NCBI GenBank assembly: GCA_947396885.1
Contig: OX377204.1
Coordinates: 55,849,139-55,913,138 of the forward strand
Direction: 5' to 3'
DNA length: 64,000 nt
From: Heligmosomoides polygyrus polygyrus
Taxonomy: Eukaryota; Nematoda; Chromadorea; Rhabditida; Heligmosomidae
This document shows, piece after piece, positions 23,250 to 34,260 of the stretch; positions within the stretch are counted from its first letter, which is position 1; every line of letters begins with the position of its first letter. The notes under the pieces are model-generated. The model saw only the letters and a list, made by a program, of their open reading frames with translations. It had not been told where the DNA came from and made no database searches. The translations under genes were made by a program, and so were the position numbers.

Positions 23250-24000
23250 AAGAAAGAAATTCTCGGAGGGATGATGATTCTTTCGCAAGAATTGTAAGCA
23301 GAGGTATGTAAATATTAAAAAAACTATTTATTACTATTTAATTATTAAGGATTGAAGCAAATAAACCGATTAAATGAAGATTTTTAGGCATGGCAGCGAT
23401 ATTGCGACACCCTGGGCATCGCATCTTCTACGGAAAGAAGACGCCATTTGGATTTAAAACTATATTTAGTAAAAATTTAAATAGTTGTTGTATTAGTTGT
23501 TGTATCTGGATCTTACCGAAATTTAACCTTCAATTTGTGGCAGGAAAAACATTAGGCCTCTCCTAAACACCCTTTCCTCCGATCAGGTGGAGTGATTTTC
23601 CTATCCTTCACCAAAAATCAAATGTTTCCTGAACAAGGCGACCACTGGAGCTGAAGTTGGGGTGAACAATAGCACAGTTTTTATTTAGTACTTGTTCAAA
23701 AAAATGAAGTCTTTCCTAAGCAATCTTCCTTGTGATAAGGTGAGGTCATGCTCAATTTTTTTCAGAAATAAAGATTTTTCTACCTACTCTAGAGCTGAAA
23801 TGTAGCTTCACAAAAGCTAAATCTTTGACTGATACATGATAAAAATTCAGCTTATCTGGAGCTATTTTCGATGTGATCAAGAAGGATGGATCACTGGTCG
23901 ATTGCTCGTCGATGTGATTGCAAGGTGCTACACATGTACTTTGTTCAACCGATCGTAACTCGTTCAGTTTTGAGAGTTATGCAAATGCGGGTGGCATTCA
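23250..24000. other. unassigned A/T-rich stretch
   Basis: Weakly repetitive sequence (TTTCCTNNNNAA blocks at 23570, 23625 and 23715), with no gene or RNA recognised. Confidence 0.4.
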
Positions 24001-24004
24001 GAAA

Positions 24005-24269
24005 ACCAGAAGAAATCCTCTTTCTTATGAGCCTAAAACCACATTTCAAAAAAGACATCTTCATACGCGCTGGGGGGGTGCGATTTTTGCTCGAAAAAAT
24101 TGGAGCGATTTCACAAAAACAATCAAAACTAGAAGAAATGTTCTATCTTATAAGTGCAAAATCGAATTTTGAAAAAATGATCTTCATGCTCGGCCAGGGG
24201 GGTGCGATTTCTCTGCGATTTCTGGCAAAAATCGCAGAGAAATCGCACCCCCCTGGCCGCGCATGAAGA
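24005..24269. repeat. duplicated unit ending in a perfect 31 bp hairpin
   Basis: The AGAAGAAAT ... CTTCATRCKCG ... GGGGGGTGCGATTT unit occurs twice (from about 24008 and 24133). The second is followed by an inverted copy: 24191-24221 and 24229-24259 are perfect reverse complements around a 7 nt loop, CTGGCAA. With one mismatch the pairing extends to 24181-24269. Confidence 0.85.
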
Positions 24270-25220
24270 CCCCTTTTTTGAAAGACGATCTAATTTTTGT
24301 AGTTTAAAATAGCCAACAATGTCTTTGTTCCTATCCATGTATTATTACTTCAAGTAAAAAGGGTGCGTTGTTATATGTGTAAGGACTAGGAAGGCCTTCA
24401 ACACAATTGCTGAGCACTATTATGAATCCCGCGTGGCTTCTCCAATATTGCGTAAATGTGCTCATATAGACTAATCTCTTTGAGGGTACTGCTATTACAC
24501 TCCTGTCATTTTGTGTTAGTATCAGTGGAAAAAGAGCAGCTATCCTTGAGCAGATGCCACATTTCCATCCCTAAAATGCATTTTAGGGAGTTTAGTTGGT
24601 AATGATTCGTGAGAAGTGAGGAGTATCTAATAGAAATTGCGGATAAAGATCTTATTCAATCCTTATGGAATGTGCAATACGCCAAGGGCTATTATACAGA
24701 ATTACAGCTTAATTTGCTCACGTTTTGCCAGTTAGACAAGTCGAAAGTTCGGACGACAAAAACTTTCTCCATGAGTTTACATCAAAATAACCCAATAGGG
24801 CGCTTATTTCCAAAACCGTCTATAATTCCTCGAAAGAAGAGCTTCGGGTAAATGTCGCAAAAAGCGCACAGCAGGGTTGCGGGAACGGCCAGAGCCGCAA
24901 TCTCACCCGGTGGTACGGCCAGGGCTCAGCCGTACAGCCACAAAGAAGACGTCTTCGACCGCTGCTGTGATTGACTGGCTCGACTACGGTAAGAGCAACG
25001 GTGCATTCGTGCACCCGTTCTGCACGTTTCCACACCCCGTGTTCTACGCCTTCGCGACATGTACCGATGACACCTATGTAAGGAATAGGAGGAAAGCACC
25101 CTTATCTGAATCATCCCAAGATCTGAACTTTCCATAACTGCCCTTGTCCGCATAATCCACTTGTTTGAAGTTTATCTGGAGGCAATTTGAGTGCTTCGCC
25201 CTAATAGTGGACAAGTTAGA
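24270..25220. other. unassigned stretch left of the U6 copy
   Basis: Contains a frame of 86 codons at 24877-25137 (plus) with a more gene-like composition (VIDWLDYGKSNGAFVHP). It could be a single host exon, but no partner exon or family was recognised. Confidence 0.3.
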
Positions 25221-25247
25221 GTTGTATCGTTAACATCTTTGTTACTA
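25221..25247 (+). pseudogene. U6: U6 snRNA copy, 5' part (split by a transposon)
   Basis: GTTGTATCGTTAAC resembles the U6 5' hairpin (GTT...AAC arms kept), followed by ...TTACTA, which joins the right-hand part to give the U6 sequence TACTAAAATTGG once the TA duplication is removed. The 5' hairpin is diverged, so this is a pseudogene copy. Confidence 0.65.
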
Positions 25248-28200
25248 CAGTACCGGACGCCTCTCTTGAATAGACACCACAAAACCCACGATTTTGCGGT
25301 TTTTGCGTCATTTTGATATAAAAAAGGATAAAATCACTCGTTTGAAAAACCAAAACCATATTTAAGCTCAGGAGCTCGATCTCTATCGTTTGGTATACAT
25401 TGTTCATATAGATCCTACAAAGTGTTCGAAGTTGAAAACTTGCGCTCCACTGCGAAGGGCGGTGGCGGACGCGCTGTCGGTTGCAAGCGGTCGAAAACCG
25501 TTGCATACTCACAATTTCTCTAATTTGAGGTTTTTTGAGAGATGGTTTGTACCGCTCGATTTTCTGTTCGAGATCTATACAAACGTGTACACAATTTCGC
25601 CATATCACCGCGTTTTTGCAGTGGGTGGGCAAAAATGTCTGGAGCAGAATTTTTGCGATTGGAGAAGCCAGGAAACCTGCGACGGGCGCAATGCATATAA
25701 GATCGAACCTACCAATCGAGGGGGTGGGACAGCTTGCTGAGTGAGCGTTTAGGGAGTTTTATGAGAAATCCTCAGCCGCCCTACTCAGGAATCACTGCAC
25801 TCTGTCCGGCGAGACTTTGGAGTGTGCCGTGCACAATGTATTTAGCATCGAACCTATCATCTGGCGCGACAGCTCGCAAGTTGCACCGCAGGCGTGTTCT
25901 GAGCGCAATAACTCTATCACGTTTGAATCTTTCCGGCTGCAACTTGTGAATTTTGTAAGCAGTAGAAAGCTCAAGAAGTGCACTGAAACACAGCAACGTA
26001 GCTTAAATGAGCTACAGCGGTGTGAAAATGCAGTTTAGTCTGTGTGACACGATTTTTTTCCGAGTTCAGTCGCATACTGCGGGAAGATAGGAAGAGCTAA
26101 CGGCATGCAAATGCGTGTGCGAGGTTAAGACTGAAAACAATTTACGACGACATACTCGTAGCTTCCCAGATACCTAAGCTGCCCCAGTTCCAGGTGCCAT
26201 TTTAGAGTTGAGGAGGGTAGCGGTGAAGTTCCTTTCGCCCTTACTCACCCAAATTTGAGTTCTTGACACTCCCAATCGTACCAATCTGTTCACCTCGGAA
26301 AGCTCCATCAGATAGGGTCACCGTCGACCAGTTTTGCGAAAATCGATTTTTTCACAATTTCTCATCAAAGGCGAGTCGGCTCAAGGCCGCGGCAGAAGGA
26401 CGGTGACGTCATCGAAGATCGATATTGTTGAACCGGGCCGAGTTTGATACCATTTGATAGAGAATTCCGTGGTGAATTGAATGTTCTTACTGCGAGCTGC
26501 GAGGCCTGTAATCTGGACGAGTAAGAGCACGAAAAACATCGACCGTTGATGTGCTAAATTGGAGGGGAGGGCGTGATCTGAGCGGAGTAACTCTGTCAGG
26601 TTTGAATCATTCTTGCAAGCAACTTGCGAAATTTTGTAAGCAATAGAAAGCTCAAGAAGTGCGCTGAAACACAGCAACGTAGCTTATGATTGAACAAAGC
26701 TACAGCTGTGCGAAAATGCAGTTTAGGCTTGCGTGACACGATTTTTTCCGAGTTTTCGAGTACTGCGGGAAGTTAACGAGAGCTAATGGAGAGCTCCAGA
26801 TGTCATTTTAGAGCTGCGAGAGCTGCTGTGAAGTTCCTCCCGCCCTCACTCGCCCATATTTGAGTTTTCGACACTCCCAATGGTACCATTCTGATCAGAT
26901 CGAAAAGCTCTATCAGATGGTGTCAATCTCGGCCAATTCCGGGAAAATTGATTTTCTGACAATTTCCCTCGAGGGCAAGGGCGCTCTTCGCCGAGCCTGC
27001 GGGACGATAACGTCATCGAAAATTGATGATTTCGAAATTTGCCAAATGTCTTCATCCAAAATTATATGGGTGTTGTTACAACGATGTTTTGTTGCGATCA
27101 AAACTTTTAGTGCCAGGCGGGAATCGAATTCGCACCTCCCTCTGACCGGGCGGGAATACTCTACGACATTACACCTCCGGCGCTCTGTTTGATCAAACGC
27201 AACATCCACACCAGGGGTGTACACAAAATTCTGTGCGTTAAATTTTTTTAACGAAATTTTTTAACGGAAAATTTTCGTTAAATTTCCGGTAAATCGTTAA
27301 ATTTCGTTAAAAATACAAAATAGATGCAAGCCCTTATTTCAAGTGAAAAAATCAAGCAAATCGTATAGGTTTCCACTTCAAGAGTTCAACAATCAACATT
27401 GCAATGTAATTCAAACAATTCAAGATCAACAAACGTAGAAAAATAAACAAACCTTCAGTAACAAATTATCTACAGGGTGTGGAATAAGAACAGCTATGGA
27501 ATTATTATGGAAGATGATCACCGAAAAGGCATCTTAAAATGTGCGATCAGGCAGAATCCGGAGTTCATTCCTTCCCTAGTTCTTTGCGAAACCGTTTTGT
27601 CTGACTGTTCTACGACCATATACAATTTCGATGCGGGCCCAAGCCACTAAGTACAAAAAGATCAAATAAAGATACAATTAAAAGCCAGTCAGTGGAATGT
27701 TTCCACGTTATCGGACGCACGATTTTCGAGTGCCCGGTGCGTTGGACCATCCATTTTTTTGCAACGTCGTGACCATGACACGGCATCGCGTCACATGTTC
27801 CACACTCTTGAATAGATGTGACACATCGTTAATGTGTTAACGTTCAGGAAAAGTAACTTCCTAAATTGTTGTTAGTAGCGCTTTTTTTAAATCGTTTAAA
27901 ATACGTCCAGCGGCCGAAATCATTCTCTCTGTCTCGGCTGTTCCAGGTGGCGGGCAAAAGTATTCTGGGATAAGCAGCGCCAGGTGAGGATAGGCATATC
28001 TTACGAGGTGGTTAGACCAGTATAATTTAGTCGATTCGTTGACGTACTTGGGGGCTCGGCGAAGAAATTTCTAGCTCATAAAGGCATTAAAGGATAAATA
28101 TAAAGGACGGCGTTACTCAATCCCTTTTGGGATGCGCCCGCATTCTACTTATATGAGATGCAGAGGCGACTTGTATGCGTGTTTGGCCTATACCTACTTG

Positions 28201-28608
28201 CGGTGGCCAATGAACAAGTCAGCGCTTTATCCTCCCAGACAAGTCTGGATGGAAAGCTTGGTTGGCTGGGGTGGAAAATCCGAACCATTAACCTGGTATC
28301 GGGTCACAGCCGGCACCTCCTCCGACTACGCTACCCACGCCCCAAAATGCGTTATTTCCAACAATGCAAAACAAATTCATGAAAACATCAAAATGTTCTT
28401 GCCAATTTCAATAGTTTTCAGGAACAATTCTAATCGGGCGGGTGAGACCTTCAGCAATTGTGAAGACTAAGGGTAAATGTGATAAAATCACTGAGTAGAA
28501 AGTCCGTTAAAAATTCCGTTAAATTTCTAAAAATTTCCGTTAGGTCGTTAAGCCAGATTTTAACGAAAAATGCCGTTAATTCGTTCTTCTTCTTCTTCTC
28601 CTGAGCGT

Positions 28609-31602
28609 TTAGTCCCGCGCAGTCGCAGGGTCCGCTGTTCTTGTGATCTGTCGCCACCTCATCCTATCAAGGGCGTCATCTGCCGTGGCGCCGACTTCGG
28701 CGAGATCTCTCTTGATGACATCCTTCCATCTTTTCCTTGGGGCTCCTCTCGGACGCTTTCCGGGTGCCTCGTAATCTAGGGCCAACCTTACGGGGTGATT
28801 CTCTGGCCTTCTGAGGACGTGTCACCACCTTAGGCGCTGCTCCCTCATCTTCAGCTGGATCGGGGCAGTCTTCATCACTGCCCTAACATCCTCGTTTCGC
28901 ACCCTGTCCCGACGGGTCCATCCACATGCCCACCTCAGCATCCTCATCTCTGCCGCGTGCAGTTGCCGCTCCTGCGCCTTACCCAGGGCCCAGCACTCAC
29001 TGCCGTAGAGGAGGGCAGGTCTTACAACTGTTCTATAGAGCTTGCCTTTGAGCGTCCTGGAGCATCTACGGTCGCAGAGGATCCCTGTGGACTCCCTCCA
29101 CTTGAGCCAGGCTGCGTTTATCCGTCCCCTGACCGCCTGGTCCACACTTCCTTCCTCGGATAGGTCACTTCCGAGGTAGCGGAATTCTTCCACCTTCTCG
29201 ATTGTTTCCCCTTGGCAGTCTAGGATCGATCCAGCGCACTGCTCAGAGCTGATGAACTTCGTCTTCTTCACGTTCAGCCGTAGGCCGTTGTCCGCAAGGG
29301 CTCTCTGCCACAGCTGCACCTTCTCCTCCAGCTCCTCCTGGTTGTCGGCTACTAGGGCGATGTCGTCCGCGTAGAGGATCGTTCTGAGAGGGTCTTTCTC
29401 AAGGTGGTTCACTATAGAGTCAAGCGTCAGCAGGAAGAGGAACGGGCTCAGAGCCGACCCTTGGTGTACCCCCACTGTGATGTCCACTTTCCTTGTCACC
29501 CCGTGTGGAGTTCGTATCGCCGCTTTCGAGCCCTCGTACATGTCCCTTATGACCGTGATCAGACGTTCCGGGACACCCCTCCCTCGAAGGGAATTCCAGA
29601 TTACGATCCGAGCTAGCCTGTCGTAGGCCTTCTCCAGATCCAGGAATGCCAGGTAGCAGGGTTTTCGTTTCTCCCGATATTTCTCCATCACCTGACGAGC
29701 GATGAAGATGGCGTCTGTGGTGGACCTCTCAGGCATGAAGCCCCACTGCACCTGGGAGATGGGTACCATCTCCCTCAGCCTTGAGTCTACCAGTCGTTCG
29801 TAGATCTTCATCGTGTGTGAGATCAGTTTTATCCCTCGGTAGTTGGAGCATTCGGAAGCGTCTCCCTTCTGCTTGAAGATGGGGACTATGGTGCTGTTCC
29901 TCCAGTCATCCGGCATCTTACCTTCTTTCGTGATTCTGTTGAGGAACTGCGTCAGCCAGTTGATTCCGAGGTTCCCGAGCACCTTCCAAGCCTCTACTGG
30001 CACACCGTCAGGCCCTGCTGCCTTTCCGAGTTTCATCTTCCGTATGGCCTTGCGAACCTCTTCTTGCGTCCAGGGTGGGATGGGTCCTTCCGTTGGCTGT
30101 TCTTCCTCGGCCTCCCGACGAGGGAACTCCTCGTTCAGGAGTTCCTTGAAGTACTCCTCCCATCTCTCTCTGACCTCGACCGGCTTCCGTAACACTCTAC
30201 CGTCAGCACTCTTCACAGTCTTCACTACTCGAATGTCGAGGCTAGCTCTATGACGCGCCTTGGCCAGGCGGATGGCGAACTTCTCTCCCTCTGGCCCGTC
30301 TAGTTTCTCGTACAGGGCATCCATTTCCGCGTTCTTTGCCTTCGCTACAGCTGTTTTTGCCAGCCTCTTCAGCTTCCTGTAGGCTGTGAGATGCTCGGGT
30401 GCCCTCGTCTTTTGCCACAGCTTGTAGGCCTCCTTCTTCCTCTTCACCGCAGCCTGCACCTCTTCGTTCCAGAACCATGCCGATTTATTCCCTCTGGCTC
30501 CTCCCTTTGTTTCTCCCAGGGTTTCCTTGGCACACCTCAGGATTGTTTCGGCTACCCTCCTCCAGGTCTCATTCACGGGACCAGCTGGATCTGGAAGGCC
30601 TGCTTCGAGCACTGCCCTTCGTAGCTCGTTCCGCTCTGAACCCCGCAGTCTCCACCATCGGGTCCTGGGTTCCGTCCTCACTTTGGGCCTGGTGGGTAGA
30701 GGTATACTAAGGTCGGCTACCAAGGGTCTGTGCTGTGATGCCACGTCTTCTCCCGGAATGACCTTCACATTCCGGACTGTTTTCAGGGCAGCCCTTCGAA
30801 CCAGGATGTGGTCGACCTCAGTTCTTCTTCCTCCGCTAGCATAGGTCACCTTCTGGCTCTCCCTCTTCTCGAAGAAGGTGCTACAGACAGCCAGGTCGTG
30901 GGCGATAGCCAGATCCAGAATTCGTTCTCCATCTGGGTTTACCAGGCCGATCCCTTTTCCTCCATGAACCCTTTCCACTCCTCTTCTGCCACTCCCCACA
31001 TGCCCGTTCATGTCCCCTGCTATGGAGAGGTAGTCGCCTTCTGGTACGGACCTTATGGCTTCCTCGAGCGAGAGGTAGAAGTCATCCTTGTCGTGCTCGG
31101 AGCATCCGGTTTGCGGAGCGTAGACAGACATGATGGTCCAGTAACCCTCCTTCGTGTCCAGCCGTAGTGACATGATGCGGTCGTTTATTCTTTGGACAGC
31201 CGCTACTGAATCCTTGAGGGACTCCGCGACAGCTATCCCTACCCCGTTCCTCTTGGTGTCCTCTCCGTTGTAGTACAGCTTGACCCCTTCTCCGATCTCC
31301 TTGGCTTTCGCCCCTTTCCATCGCGTTTCCTGCAGACACAGGACTTGTATCCTTCTGCGCTTCATCAGGTCAGCCACTTCCCTAGATCTCCCGGTCAGCG
31401 TTCCCACATTCAGAGTCCCCAGTCGAACTAGCTTCTTTAGCCGAGGTCGTTCGACCCTCGGTAGCCCTCGCATACTGACCACAGAACTCGGGCGGGGGTT
31501 CTGTGCGCCACTTCCGGGTGACGTCCTAGCCTTTACACTGATTCTATTGCGACTTGTGATCATGGTTTTGTGACGAGGTTTCTCCATCAGCCGGCCTGTC
31601 AA
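28609..31602 (-). CDS. RTE endonuclease/reverse transcriptase, one in-frame UGA
   Basis: The open frame runs 926 codons from the ATG at 31602 to a TGA at 28822-28824. In the same frame it continues about 70 codons (HVLRRPENHPVRLALDYEAP and on) to TAA at 28609. The normal C-terminus of the family is therefore present after a single stop, which replaces the residues expected between RW and HV. The apurinic endonuclease-like domain is at residues about 60-300 (QETRW with Glu92; GDMNG with Asp197 and Asn199; VDHILV with Asp264; SQHRP with His291). The reverse transcriptase is at about 510-800 (GKAAGPDG; NYRGIKL; FLDLEKAY with Asp655; QGSALSP; YADD 744-747). All catalytic residues I can check are present. 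It would perform target-primed reverse transcription. Loss of function depends on whether the last 70 residues are needed. Confidence 0.9.
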
Positions 31603-31657
31603 CCTGGGCCTGACGCTGGAACCGTTGCCATTTTTGCAATTTTTGCAGGGCGTGGCG

Positions 31658-31708
31658 TGCCCGAGCCGGGAGTCGAACCTGTGACCGTTTGTGCATGAAA
31701 CTACACTA
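31658..31708 (-). promoter_or_regulatory. tRNA-like leader with a perfect B-box at the LINE 5' end
   Basis: On the minus strand the element starts TAGTGTAGTTTCATGCAC (A-box-like), then GGTTCGACTCC (perfect pol III B-box) and CGGCTCGGGCA (tRNA 3' acceptor-like). The 5' acceptor strand is missing. It may be an internal promoter taken from a tRNA gene. Confidence 0.5.
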
Positions 31709-33487
31709 TGCCGTTAATTCGTTAAATTCGTTAAATCGTTAACCGTTAAATGTGCACCCCTGATCCACACCTCGTGGGACCCATCAGCACTCACCCGTAT
31801 ATCGGGATGAGCCGGCTGCTGATATCAGCATGGAACCAGTTAAGCTGTAAATCTAGATAGAAATGATTCAAATCAGTTTCTTTAAGCCTCAATTGGCTGG
31901 TACCGATTATTATATGGGTGTTATTTGGAGCGCCGATTACGAATCCGACGTCGGTTTCTGAAAATTCCACCGATTTTGGCATGTTACAGCTGTTTGAGGT
32001 TGGTAGGGTCAGGATCACTGACCACCTTCAGTTATCGGTATGGGTCGTCTCTTGCCATAATCGGCCAAATGGACAATAGCATCGTATTCGGCACCCTGAA
32101 GAACCCGTGCTCTTAGGCGAAGTTTGAGCAAAATCGGGGTTCCTGCCCGACCACCCACAGTTATCCAGGAGATAACAGAAAATCTACTAAATCGGTGAAA
32201 TTTTCAGAAAAGAACCTCGGATTCGTAATCGGCGCTCCTAATAACCCCCTAGATAATTTTGGATGAGGACATTTGGCAAATTTCGAAATCATCGATTTTC
32301 GATGAAGTCATCGTTCGCGCAGGCTCGGCGAAGAGCGCTCTGGTCCTCGAGGGAAATTGCCAAAAAATCAGTTTTTCCAGAATTGGCCGGATTGATACTG
32401 TTCGATAGAGCTTTTTAGCTGAAGCAATGGTGTTATTGGGGTATCAAAAACTTAAACCTGGGCGAGTAAAAGCGGAAGAAACTTCACCGCTGCCCTCCGA
32501 AGCTCTAAGTGGGGGCAGCTGGGACTAAGGCAGGTCTGGCAGCTGGAGAGCTATGGACACTTAAAGTATCTTAACTGAATTGCTAGCCTATGCATTCGTA
32601 AACCATTAGCTGATCGCGTGTTCCCACAGCGGTCGACTGAACTCCGAAGAAATCATGTCACACAAGGCTAAACTGCATTTTCGCACCGCTGTTTTTTTCA
32701 GTCATAAGCTACGTTGCTGTGTTTCAGCGCACTTCTTGAGCTTTCTATTGCTTACAAAATTTCGCAAGTTGATACAGTTATTGCGCTCAGAACGCGCTCG
32801 CGGTCCAACTTGCGAGCTGTCGCGCTCAGATGATAGGTTCGATCCTATATACACGGCACACTCTTAAGTCTCGGCGGGACAGAGTGTAGCGATTCCTAAG
32901 TAGGGCGGCTGAGAATTTCTCATAAAACTCCCTAAACGCTCACTTAGCAAGCTGTCCCACCCCATCGATTGGTAGGCTCGATCCTATATGCATTGTGCAC
33001 GGCGCACTCTCAGAGGTTTCCTGGTATGACAGAACATTTCACGCCATATTTGAGATGCTCCGAGAACATGCAAGTCCTGGAATATAAGCTCCTCCAATCG
33101 CAAAAAATCTGCTCCAGTCGTTTTTGACCACCCACTGCGAAAACGCGGTGATCTGGCGAAATTGTGTACACGTTTGTGTAGATCTCGAAAAGAAATACGA
33201 ACGGTACAACCCGTTTCTCAAAAAACCTCAAATTAGAGGAACTGTGAGCCCGAAACCATTCTCGACGACTTGCGACCGACAACTCGTCCACGACCACCCT
33301 TTGCAATGGAGCGCAATTTTCATTTTCGAATATTTACATGGCTCCATATGAAAAATGTATACCAAACGATGGAAATCGAGCTCCTGAGCTTAAATTCGCG
33401 CTTGGTAGGCGAGTTATATCAAAAAGACGTAAAAGCCACAAATTCGCGGTTTTTGCGGCGTTTATTCAAAAGACGCGTCCGGTACTG

Positions 33488-33570
33488 TAAAATTGGAACA
33501 TACAGAGAAGATTAGCGTGGTCCCTGTGTAGAAATGACACGCAAATTCGTGAAGTGTTCCAACATTTTTT
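33488..33570 (+). pseudogene. U6: U6 snRNA copy, 3' part
   Basis: AAAATTGGAACA, TACAGAGAAGATTAGC (ACAGAGA box and AGC triad intact) and ATGACACGCAAATTCGTGAA, then GTGTTCC and a T6 run, match U6 from about position 21 to its end. There are a few substitutions (GTGGTCCCTGTGTAGAA for ATGGCCCCTGCGCAAGG) and one missing A. With the 5' part at 25221-25247 it makes a complete but diverged U6 copy of about 108 nt. U6 pairs with U2 and the 5' splice site in the spliceosome; this split copy cannot do so. Confidence 0.88.
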
Positions 33571-34260
33571 CTTGCCAAAACTTCTGTGATTCATTTTGGA
33601 GCTGAAATTGCACCTGACTTCAGCTTCAATAATATTACTTTACGGCAAGTTGACGTGATCAAACATCTTGGAATTGTTATGAATAAACATCTGAAGTTTG
33701 ATGCCTATGTTGATATAATTGTGCGTAAAGCCTTTTCAGTACTTTATGGCATGTTGAGAAGCATTATTGATTATGATTCTGTTACATTGCTCAAGCTTTA
33801 TAAAGCATATGTACTGCCTATAGGTCGCAAATCTGAAATCCTCAAGCAGAAAAGCTCCAAAACAAATCTGAAAAAGTACAACAGACGTTTACTCAAACAG
33901 TAGTTCGAAGATGCATACCATCTACAACCTTCGAATTACGAAAACAGGCTAGCATTTTTGAAACTAAAATCTCTGAGGCACAGACGTATTTTTAATGATT
34001 TGGTCTTCTGTTCCAAACTGCTTAAAAGTTAGGTAGTCTTGAAGGCTAGAAAATACTGGACATTTAGGCCATGTAGAAATCGGATCAGTATGCTTTCACT
34101 TCAGTTTAAAAACCCAGGAAATAAATTTCTTTGGAACAGTGCTAACTTTATTCTTTCTCGTGGAGCAGTTCGGCTACAGATACTCCTAGCTCATGACTTA
34201 ATGTCTCTTGTCATAGTCCTCCGTTGCCATTTTCAAGAGTCGATAAAAGAATGATTTTTT
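33571..34260 (+). pseudogene. 5'-truncated CR1-like LINE, fused to the U6 3' end
   Basis: Starting at the base after the U6 T-run, the frame reads LAKTSVIHFGAEIAPDF, DVIKHLGIVMNKHLKFDAYV, VRKAFSVLYGML, LLKLYKAYVLP, then after stops and shifts NRLAFLKLKSLRHRRIFNDL and RKYWTFRPCRNRISMLSL. This is the C-terminal third of a CR1-like reverse transcriptase ORF, after the YADD motif. It has the same orientation as U6. The 3' boundary is unclear; an A-rich stretch at 35213-35245 might be its end. Confidence 0.8.

Larger units (their letters stand above)
28585..31708 (-). mobile_element. full-length RTE-clade LINE
   Basis: The perfect 14 bp duplication TGCCGTTAATTCGT (28571-28584 and 31709-31722) brackets 3124 bp. 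On the minus strand it starts with a tRNA-like leader (31708-31658), continues to one endonuclease-reverse transcriptase frame, and ends in an AGAAGAAGAAGAAGA tail. A short tail of tandem repeats rather than poly(A) is usual for RTE elements. It inserted about 40 bp from the right end of the hAT element and appears the youngest insertion of the nest. Confidence 0.95.
27212..31762. mobile_element. hAT-type element (8 bp TSD) carrying an RTE LINE
   Basis: TIRs CAGGGGTGTACACAA and TGTGCACCCCTG are flanked by the perfect 8 bp duplication ATCCACAC (27204-27211 and 31763-31770). Subterminal repeats of CGTTAAATTTCCGTTAA type occur at both ends (27236-27310, 28505-28580, 31711-31750). Without the LINE it is about 1.4 kb. 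No hAT transposase frame is recognised, so it is non-autonomous. Confidence 0.9.
27075..31908 (-). mobile_element. tRNA-related SINE split by a hAT element
   Basis: The 14 bp duplication ATTATATGGGTGTT (27061-27074 and 31909-31922) defines the insertion. SINE sequence is 27075-27211 plus 31771-31908, about 275 bp. Read on the minus strand it starts AATCGGTACCAGCC, runs through the body, then the tRNA-like block (27109-27184) and ends AAAACATCGTTGTAAC. A-box and B-box are mutated here compared with the copies at 42.5 and 61.7 kb. Confidence 0.85.
25248..33487. mobile_element. giant palindromic TIR element (TA TSD), copy 2, carrying three nested insertions
   Basis: It begins TA-CAGTACCGGACGC and ends GCGTCCGGTACTG-TA, with the TA duplicated at 25246-25247 and 33488-33489. 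The left arm (25248-27074) and right arm (31923-33487) are inverted repeats for most of their length. Matched blocks include TTAAGCTCAGGAGCTCGAT, GTATACA, TTTGAGGTTTTTTGAGA, ACAATTTCGCCA and, innermost, GAAATTTGCCAAATG. Without the insertions it would be about 3.4 kb, like the copy at 3843-7107. It interrupts a U6 copy. No transposase is present. Confidence 0.9.

Noticed and set aside
28957..31573. Plus-strand open frames across the RTE LINE
   Set aside because: They are antisense shadows of the endonuclease/reverse transcriptase frame.
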